Source: Microbacteriaceae bacterium
Lineage (GTDB): Bacteria; Actinomycetota; Actinomycetes; Actinomycetales; Microbacteriaceae
DNA length: 64,000 nt
Direction: 5' to 3'
NCBI GenBank assembly: GCA_027491295.1
Contig: JAIXWK010000002.1
Location: forward strand, 432,032 to 496,031
Positions 58,366 through 64,000 of the stretch are shown piece by piece. The notes beneath the pieces were generated by a model. The model was not told the origin of the DNA, did no database searches, and saw nothing but the letters and a program-made list of their open reading frames with translations. A program made the translations under genes and the position numbers. Within the stretch, counting starts at the first letter, position 1. Every line of letters begins with the position of its first letter.

Positions 58366-59277
58366 ATGGGTCAAGTACTTGGCGCAGGCCTACTCGCGCA
58401 CGTGCCCACGATTATGCTCCCCGAGGCGGTTCGAAAGGACCTGAACGAGGGCAAGGAGCTAAGTCTGGTTCCGGGGCTGAAGCAGCTTCGTAAAGATGTC
58501 TTTGAGACTCTCGACTACGACACGGTGATTGTTCTGGATAGCCACTGGGCCACAACCGTCGAGTTCGTTGTCACCTCAGCCGCTGAGCGCTCAGGACTAT
58601 TTACCTCCGAAGAGCTACCAAGAGGCATGACGCAGGTCCCCTACTCATTCAGGGGAGATCCGGAGCTGGCCCAGTTAATCGCTGGCAAGGCAGAGAAGAA
58701 CGGAACCTGGATTACTCCAATTTCGGATCCGCACCTTCCAATCTTCTACGCCACTATCAACCTCTGGCACTACCTTGGTCGCGGCCTAGATGACAAGCGC
58801 TGGATCAGTGTTTCGGTCTGCCAGACCGGAACCTCGGAAGACTTCCTTCGGGCCGGCCGCGCCATTGGTGAGGCTATTGCGGAGTCCGACCGAAAGGTCT
58901 TGATTCTTGCGTCAGGTGCGCTATCCCACACCTTCCACAAGTTGCGCGATTTGCGCAAGCACGAAGCCAGTGATCCAAAGCACATCTACACTCCAGAGGC
59001 TTATGCGTATGACCTGCAGGTGCTCGATTGGATGAAGGCTGGAAACCACGGCGCAATTTTGGATGACTTCGGTACCTTCAAGAAGTACAAGCCAGAGGCA
59101 GGCTTCTTCCACTACCTTGCAATGGCCGGAGCGCTAGGGGAAGAGGAGCTGACCGCCAAGGGTGTCATGTACAGCGAGTACGAAAACTCGATTGGCACTG
59201 GCCAGGTTCACGTCTGGTTCCCCCAGCCCGAAGCCGGTTTCCCAAGCGCTAAAAATTTGGTGCTATCTCGTGATTGA
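58366..59277 (+). CDS. hpaD: LigB-type extradiol dioxygenase, HpaD-like
   Basis: 303 residues. HVPTI (His12), LDSHW (His60), LFTSEELPRG, VLILASGALSHTF and GTGQVHVWFPQP follow the order of class III homoprotocatechuate 2,3-dioxygenase. It would open a catechol ring (3,4-dihydroxyphenylacetate or relative) with Fe(II) and O2. ATG 58366 follows AAGGAA; an in-frame ATG 15 bp earlier overlaps hpaE. Confidence 0.82.
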   Translation: MGQVLGAGLLAHVPTIMLPEAVRKDLNEGKELSLVPGLKQLRKDVFETLDYDTVIVLDSHWATTVEFVVTSAAERSGLFTSEELPRGMTQVPYSFRGDPELAQLIAGKAEKNGTWITPISDPHLPIFYATINLWHYLGRGLDDKRWISVSVCQTGTSEDFLRAGRAIGEAIAESDRKVLILASGALSHTFHKLRDLRKHEASDPKHIYTPEAYAYDLQVLDWMKAGNHGAILDDFGTFKKYKPEAGFFHYLAMAGALGEEELTAKGVMYSEYENSIGTGQVHVWFPQPEAGFPSAKNLVLSRD

Positions 59278-60148
59278 AACTAGAAGAATCCTGCTGGATG
59301 GCTTTCCTGTTGAAGTTCTGAGGCAGGGCGAACAATTGGTTGCCCCAGATGGCAGAACCGTTGCCATCAAGGATGCAATCCATCTTGCTCCCGCAGAACC
59401 AACAAAAATCATTGCGGTGCATCTCAACTACGATTCCCGAACCCAAGAGTTCATGACCAAGTTGCCTTCTGCTCCAACCTATTTCCACAAGCCAATCACC
59501 GCGCTGAACTCACACCAAGGTGCAGTAGTCCGCCCCGAGGGATGTAAGTGGTTGAACTACGAGGGTGAAATCGTGATTGTGATCGGAAAAACCTGCCGCA
59601 ACATTTCACCAGCCGAAGCTGGCGAATACATCGCGGGCTACACCGTTGGCAATGACTATGGGCTGCACGACTTCCGCGACACGGATGCCGGCTCAATGCT
59701 CCGCGTCAAGGGCTCGGACACTTTGGCGCCGGTGGGCCCAGGCTTGGTTCGGGATTGGGACTTCCGCAATAAGTACATCCGAACCTATGTCAACGGTGTT
59801 TTGAAGCAGGACGACAACACCGACAACATGGAGTGGGATATGCACTACCTAGTTGCTGACATTGCCAGAACCATAACCTTGGTTCCAGGCGACATGCTTT
59901 TCAGCGGCACCCCCGCCAACTCCAGACCGGTTCAACCGGGTGATGTTGTTGAGGTCGAAGTAGAGGGACTCGGCCGACTTACAAACCACATCGTTGTTGG
60001 TCCAACGCCAATCAGGACCGACGTCGGAGCGCAGCCCACCGAGAGCGAAGAGGTTATCTCCACAGCCATGGGTGGCGATTGGGAGTTCAGAGGAATCAGA
60101 ACCCCTTCCAAAGACCTCTATCCATCGACCGTCGAGGAGAAAAAATGA
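59270..60148 (+). CDS. Fumarylacetoacetate hydrolase-family protein (HpaG-like)
   Basis: 292 residues. LNYEGEIVIVIGKTCRN (metal-ligand Glu), VGNDYGLHDFRD and MLFSGTPANSRPVQPGD are FAH-family signatures. Next to HpaD/HpaE it may be the decarboxylase/isomerase or hydratase step of the meta pathway. GTG 59270 overlaps the hpaD stop by 8 nt. Confidence 0.82.
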   Translation: MIETRRILLDGFPVEVLRQGEQLVAPDGRTVAIKDAIHLAPAEPTKIIAVHLNYDSRTQEFMTKLPSAPTYFHKPITALNSHQGAVVRPEGCKWLNYEGEIVIVIGKTCRNISPAEAGEYIAGYTVGNDYGLHDFRDTDAGSMLRVKGSDTLAPVGPGLVRDWDFRNKYIRTYVNGVLKQDDNTDNMEWDMHYLVADIARTITLVPGDMLFSGTPANSRPVQPGDVVEVEVEGLGRLTNHIVVGPTPIRTDVGAQPTESEEVISTAMGGDWEFRGIRTPSKDLYPSTVEEKK

Positions 60149-60336
60149 TCAAAATCAACGTGGACATGAATAAGTGCCAGCACTATGGACAGTGTGTTTT
60201 TGAGGCACCGAAGATTTTCAAGCTGAACGAGGACGACAAGCTTGAGTACGTTGCAACGGCAGACGATTCTGAGTTGGGAAACATCGAAGCAGCAATTGAT
60301 GTTTGCCCAATGCAGGCGATCTTCATCGTCGATTAG
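60145..60336 (+). CDS. 3Fe-4S-type ferredoxin (P450 partner)
   Basis: 63 residues. Cys11, Cys17 and Cys54 (CQHYGQC ... DVCPMQAI); the middle cluster position is Tyr14 instead of Cys, as in actinobacterial P450 redox partners. Electron carrier between the downstream reductase and a P450. ATGA overlap with the FAH gene. Confidence 0.88.
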   Translation: MIKINVDMNKCQHYGQCVFEAPKIFKLNEDDKLEYVATADDSELGNIEAAIDVCPMQAIFIVD

Positions 60337-60345
60337 TTCACGACC

Positions 60346-61536
60346 GTGTCCGAAGGAGTAGTCGTCGTTGGTGCCTCTATGGGTGGCCTGCGATTGGCAG
60401 AAAGCCTGCGGCGATTCGGATATACGGGACCAGTAAGGATCTTCGGCAACGAGGGCCATCCACCATATAACAGACCTCCGCTTTCCAAGGATCTGCTCTC
60501 AGCCGCGGAGATTGACTTTGCTGAGGTGGCATTTCCGCAACGTTCAGCTACCGCTGATGTTGAGTGGAACCTATCTGCTGCGGCAGTAGCGGCTGACCTA
60601 AGCAATCAAAACATCACCATCAGCGGGGGAGAACAAGTTTCCTTCGAACACCTCGTTATTGCGACCGGGCTAAGGTCTAAACGACTGGGATTTGAATCCT
60701 TCCCAAGCGATCGTCATGCATTGCGCAGCTTCGAGGATGCCAAGGCATTGCGCTCAAAGCTTGGAGTTGGAAGAAAGATTGTGATTGTCGGGTCCGGCTT
60801 TATTGCCTGTGAAGTGGCTGCTACCGCAACCAAGTTGGGCTGCGAAGTCCACATAGTTTCGCCTTCAAAATCCCCAATGGATCGAGCACTCGGAGAAAAG
60901 CTTTCAGCAGTCGTCAAACTCAGGCTAGAAGCACAAGGGATTACTTTCCACATGCAGGCAACCGTTATAGAACTAATTGGCTCAAATCGGCTTGAAGCCG
61001 TGGCCTTGAGTGATGGCAGCACTGTCCGCTGCGACACCTTGGTCGAAGCAATTGGCTCAGAGGCAAACTGCGAGTGGCTGGCCGGCAACGACCTTGACAT
61101 AACAGATGGCCTGCTCTGCGACGGGTCCCTGCGAGCAGTTCGGGCCTCCGGCGGATCATGGCCAAATGTTTTTGGCGTTGGGGATGTGGCTAGATTTCCA
61201 AATCCGATCTTTGACGCAACTCCGCGCCGCATTGAGCACTGGAATATCCCAACCGAGTCAGCCAAATTTGTTGGACAGCAAATTGCCGCTAGCTATAACT
61301 CGATCGAAGCGACTGTCGAAGTCTTCCGACCACTGCCCTCTTTTTGGAGCGATCAGTTTGACATGCACATTTTCGGACTTGGCATGTCATACCTTGCCGA
61401 CGAATCTAAGTTGGTGCACGGAGACATTTCAGGGGACTGCGTTTTTGAATTCACCCGAGAAGGTGTTTTAGTTGGAGTTGTCGGTATTGGACATCGATCC
61501 GTGGTCCAAAATTACAGATCAGCACTGGAAAGGTAG
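60346..61536 (+). CDS. FAD/NAD ferredoxin reductase
   Basis: 396 residues. VVVGASMGGLRLAE binds FAD, IVIVGSGFIACEVA binds NAD(P)H, and FGVGDVARFP is the second FAD site. Rubredoxin/putidaredoxin-reductase-like; passes electrons to the ferredoxin encoded 9 nt upstream. GTG start. Confidence 0.88.
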   Translation: MSEGVVVVGASMGGLRLAESLRRFGYTGPVRIFGNEGHPPYNRPPLSKDLLSAAEIDFAEVAFPQRSATADVEWNLSAAAVAADLSNQNITISGGEQVSFEHLVIATGLRSKRLGFESFPSDRHALRSFEDAKALRSKLGVGRKIVIVGSGFIACEVAATATKLGCEVHIVSPSKSPMDRALGEKLSAVVKLRLEAQGITFHMQATVIELIGSNRLEAVALSDGSTVRCDTLVEAIGSEANCEWLAGNDLDITDGLLCDGSLRAVRASGGSWPNVFGVGDVARFPNPIFDATPRRIEHWNIPTESAKFVGQQIAASYNSIEATVEVFRPLPSFWSDQFDMHIFGLGMSYLADESKLVHGDISGDCVFEFTREGVLVGVVGIGHRSVVQNYRSALER

Positions 61537-61542
61537 AGCCAC

Positions 61543-61809
61543 ATGAGCAACTCATTTTTTGATCTAGACATTTCTTTTGAGGACGACCCAGCACCGGACC
61601 TGTCGAAGATTCCGGTCGCAAAGCTGCGAGCTGCAATCGAAGAGTTGCCGGAAGCTCTCAAGGTTGTGGCGGAGGGAATCTTGCTCGAGAAGCGCACCAT
61701 GTCAGATGTCTCCCAAGCGCTTGGCATTCGTCAGGGTGAACTGGTGACCCGGCTGCACAGGGCACAGCTGGCCATCGGCATGGCCCTGATGAATTCGCCG
61801 AGAGGATAA
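61543..61809 (+). CDS. Small sigma-region-4-like HTH protein
   Basis: 88 residues. An acidic N terminus (FFDLDISFEDDPAPD) precedes a helix-turn-helix like sigma-70 region 4 (IEELPEALKVVAEGILLEK, SDVSQALGIRQGELVTRLHR). No region 2, so it cannot act as a full sigma factor. Inside the catabolic operon, after AAAGG. Function unknown; possibly an activator or sigma-like cofactor. Confidence 0.65.
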   Translation: MSNSFFDLDISFEDDPAPDLSKIPVAKLRAAIEELPEALKVVAEGILLEKRTMSDVSQALGIRQGELVTRLHRAQLAIGMALMNSPRG

Positions 61810-61813
61810 GTTA

Positions 61814-63241
61814 GTGACCATTCTGCAGAACTTCGTGGATGGCGAATATGTGCAGTCACTTTCGGATAAAGCCTTGGATGTCGTTGAACCGGCAACCGGA
61901 ATCACCTACGCAAAGGCTCCAATTTCTAACGCCGCCGAGGTACATGCGGCCTTTAAGAGCGCAGCGCGCGCCTTTGAGGTCTGGGGACAATCCACTCCAG
62001 GTGAGCGTCAGCTTGCACTGCTAAAAATCGCAGATGCCATTGAGGCTAGATCGGAAGAGATTGTTTCGGTTGAGTCGCGCGACACCGGAAAGCCTCTTGC
62101 GGCAGTCAGGGGCGAAACCCGTGCAATTCTGAATCAGATCAGATTCTTCGCTGGAGCAGCCAGGAGCCTAGAGGGCAGAGCTGCCGGTGAGTATCTTCGG
62201 AATCACACCTCTTTCATTCGCAGGGAGCCAATCGGCGTGGTTGGCCAAATCGCGCCTTGGAACTACCCGCTGGTAATGGCCACCTGGAAGTTCGCACCGG
62301 CACTCGCGGCTGGAAACACGGTTGTTCTCAAGCCCAGCGATACCACCCCCGCCGTGACATTGCTACTTGCAGAGATCGCCTCTGAGTTCTTGCCGACTGG
62401 CACATTCAATGTTGTTTTGGGAGACCGTTCTACCGGCCAAGCCTTGGTGGAGGATGCCATTCCACAGATGATTGCTATTACCGGTTCGGTCGGTGCGGGA
62501 ATGCAGGTTGCCAAGACCGCTGCCTTAGACCTCAAGCGAGTTCACTTGGAACTCGGCGGCAAAGCCCCGGTAGTTATTTTTGAAGATGCCGACTTGGAGA
62601 AAGCGGCAAACTCTCTGGTTGAAGCCGCTTTCTACAACGGTGGGCAAGACTGCACAGCGGCAACACGGTTCTTGGTGCATGAGTCGGTGGTTGCAGACTT
62701 CACCGAGTTGTTTAAGTTGGCCATCAAGAAATCCGCCAAGGTCGGAACCCCTGAGAAAGACGGCATTCTTTTCGGTGCGATCAACAACGCGGCCCAACTC
62801 GAAAGAGTCAGAGGTTTTGTCAACCGGCTCCCCGATCATGCTCGCTTGGAACTTGGCGGAGACGATCCAATTGGTAATGGTGGCTACTTCCACTCCGCCA
62901 CCCTGCTCACCGGCCTGCGACAGACCGACGAACATATTCAAGATGAAATCTTTGGCCCAGTCGTTACCGTGCAGTCTTTCAAGGATGAGGCTCAAGCCCT
63001 GACCTTTGCCAATGATGTGAAGTACGGATTGGCCGCTTCGGTTTGGACCAAGGATCACGCTAGGGCGATGAGAATGTCAAAGCACTTGAGTTTTGGAGCG
63101 GTTTGGATCAACACCCATGGACCGCTGACCCCGGAGATGCCGCACGGTGGCTATCGTCACTCCGGCTACGGCAAGGATCTGTCAATGTACGGCTTTGAGG
63201 ATTACACCCGAATCAAGCACGTCATGTCCGCTATAGATTGA
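61814..63241 (+). CDS. Aminobutyraldehyde-type dehydrogenase (PatD/YdcW-like)
   Basis: 475 residues. QIAPWNYPLVMATWKFAPAL, HLELGGKAPVVIFEDAD (Glu base), NGGQDCTAATRF (catalytic Cys) and MPHGGYRHSGYGKDLSMYGF with YTRIKHVM at the end match gamma-aminobutyraldehyde dehydrogenase. It would give GABA or a related amino acid. GTG 61814; last gene of the operon, convergent with the decarboxylase (11-bp overlap). Confidence 0.82.
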   Translation: MTILQNFVDGEYVQSLSDKALDVVEPATGITYAKAPISNAAEVHAAFKSAARAFEVWGQSTPGERQLALLKIADAIEARSEEIVSVESRDTGKPLAAVRGETRAILNQIRFFAGAARSLEGRAAGEYLRNHTSFIRREPIGVVGQIAPWNYPLVMATWKFAPALAAGNTVVLKPSDTTPAVTLLLAEIASEFLPTGTFNVVLGDRSTGQALVEDAIPQMIAITGSVGAGMQVAKTAALDLKRVHLELGGKAPVVIFEDADLEKAANSLVEAAFYNGGQDCTAATRFLVHESVVADFTELFKLAIKKSAKVGTPEKDGILFGAINNAAQLERVRGFVNRLPDHARLELGGDDPIGNGGYFHSATLLTGLRQTDEHIQDEIFGPVVTVQSFKDEAQALTFANDVKYGLAASVWTKDHARAMRMSKHLSFGAVWINTHGPLTPEMPHGGYRHSGYGKDLSMYGFEDYTRIKHVMSAID

Positions 63242-64000
63242 TGCTCTTCGCAACCTCTTCAAGCACTTCGAATAAATCGTCGACATCTTCACGTGTGGTG
63301 CGGAAGTTTGTGAAGCAGGGTCTCAACCAGGTTTCGCCATCGATTTGCGCCTCCGACAGGAAGAAGCGCCCGTCTTGAACTACGGCTTCGGTGAGCAACT
63401 GATTCAGTTTTGAAGTTTTTGCTGAATCTGCATGCTGCAGTTGGATTGGCACCACCGAGAGCTGTGGTCGGTTATCCAGCACTCTAAAGTTTCCCCTGCT
63501 GGATGCAATCGAGTAGCAGTACTGAGCTAGATCAAGGTTGCTCTCCAGTGCAGCCCTGAAGCCTTCTGCCCCAAAGGCGGCAAGCGCCATCCAAAGTTTT
63601 AGTGCACGCAAGGGTCGTGAATACTCCAGGGTGAGATCGACAGGATTTGCGGCCTGGGTGTCGTGCGGCATGTATGCCTCATCGTGACCAAACGTGCTCT
63701 GTAGGACTGAGAGGTCCTTCACCAAAAGCACGCTGCAAGCCTTGGGCACAAACATCCACTTATGGGCATCGATGGTTACCGAGTGCGCTCGGTCGATTCC
63801 GGCAAACAACGCTGCTCCGGTCAGGGTTCCAGCTGCCGGCGCACCATAGGCACCGTCCACGTGCAGCCAAACTCTAAACTCGTCTGCCAAGTCTGCAATC
63901 TGACTCATTGGATCGACCGCACCAGTCAATGTGGTGCCGGCGGTGGCGATGATTGCCATTGGCGTGAAGCCGGCTGCTAAGTCTTGCTGGATTTGAGCCC
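63231..64000 (-). CDS. PLP-dependent group II decarboxylase, C-terminal part (cut by edge)
   Basis: About 256 residues visible; the frame runs off the right edge (QQDLAAGFTP precedes AIIATAGTTLTGAVDP). DAHKWMFVPKACS carries the PLP Lys. Aromatic-L-amino-acid/tyrosine/diaminobutyrate decarboxylase group. It could supply an aromatic or aliphatic amine to the island, but the substrate-specific residues are not in view. Stop TGA-side overlaps the ALDH gene by 11 bp. Confidence 0.82.
   Translation of the reverse strand, partial: AQIQQDLAAGFTPMAIIATAGTTLTGAVDPMSQIADLADEFRVWLHVDGAYGAPAAGTLTGAALFAGIDRAHSVTIDAHKWMFVPKACSVLLVKDLSVLQSTFGHDEAYMPHDTQAANPVDLTLEYSRPLRALKLWMALAAFGAEGFRAALESNLDLAQYCYSIASSRGNFRVLDNRPQLSVVPIQLQHADSAKTSKLNQLLTEAVVQDGRFFLSEAQIDGETWLRPCFTNFRTTREDVDDLFEVLEEVAKSINL

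Overview
The window is chromosomal DNA of a compact actinobacterium. I infer a small-genome Microbacteriaceae of the freshwater Luna type (Rhodoluna/Aquiluna-like). The reasons are moderate GC content, prfB-ftsE-ftsX-smpB followed by rpoB-rpoC-rpsL-rpsG-fusA-tuf, a DUF3048 lipoprotein, an actinobacterial deoC with a paired aldehyde dehydrogenase set, many GTG/TTG starts, and many genes whose start codon lies 6-7 nt after a TANNNT -10 box (leaderless). The genus is a guess from gene content; no 16S gene is present.

Layout. 1-1636: a cytochrome P450 cut by the left edge, a nitroreductase and a small membrane-anchored protein. 1700-9417: nucleoside salvage (psuG-psuK; deoC with an active and a truncated aldehyde dehydrogenase), an SDR, an MFS transporter and a small hydrolase. 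9421-14778: a gabD-copA-copZ unit, then a divergent arsenic unit (arsR | aquaporin-like channel-arsC) with two operator-like palindromes. 14842-20850: a mannosyltransferase-like GT4, two DedA proteins, a GDSL hydrolase, a winged-helix regulator behind a Met/Cys-rich leader ORF, a P-loop kinase, the DUF3048 lipoprotein and a tiny DUF2256 gene. 20837-27381: a surface-glycan cluster (galU, GT2, orphan membrane domain, GT/pyruvyltransferase fusion, GT2, ugd). 27459-31534: a membrane-tethered sigma factor and a large S-layer-like secreted protein closed by a perfect 30-bp palindrome. 31582-33473: upp and tadA back to back, tRNA-Ser(CGA) and a HigBA toxin-antitoxin pair. 33546-49449: the housekeeping block from prfB to tuf.

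49534-64000 is the most unusual region. It is a catabolic island with an APC permease, acetoacetate-decarboxylase-like protein, glutamine-synthetase-like ligase, class I amidotransferase, P450, MarR regulator, PuuD-like gamma-glutamyl hydrolase, and an operon of HpaE-, HpaD- and FAH-like enzymes, a 3Fe-4S-type ferredoxin, ferredoxin reductase, a sigma-region-4-like small protein and an aminobutyraldehyde-type dehydrogenase, ending in a partial PLP decarboxylase. Five related 20-bp palindromes (core GTCGTTTG-N4-CAAACGAC, two strong and three weaker) sit in its intergenic regions. They suggest one regulon, probably under the MarR protein. My working model is gamma-glutamylation-assisted breakdown of an amine, possibly aromatic, coupled to P450 oxidation and extradiol ring cleavage. 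The substrate is not proven.

Highly expressed genes in the window prefer Leu codons CTT and CTA over CTG, which is unusual for Actinobacteria.
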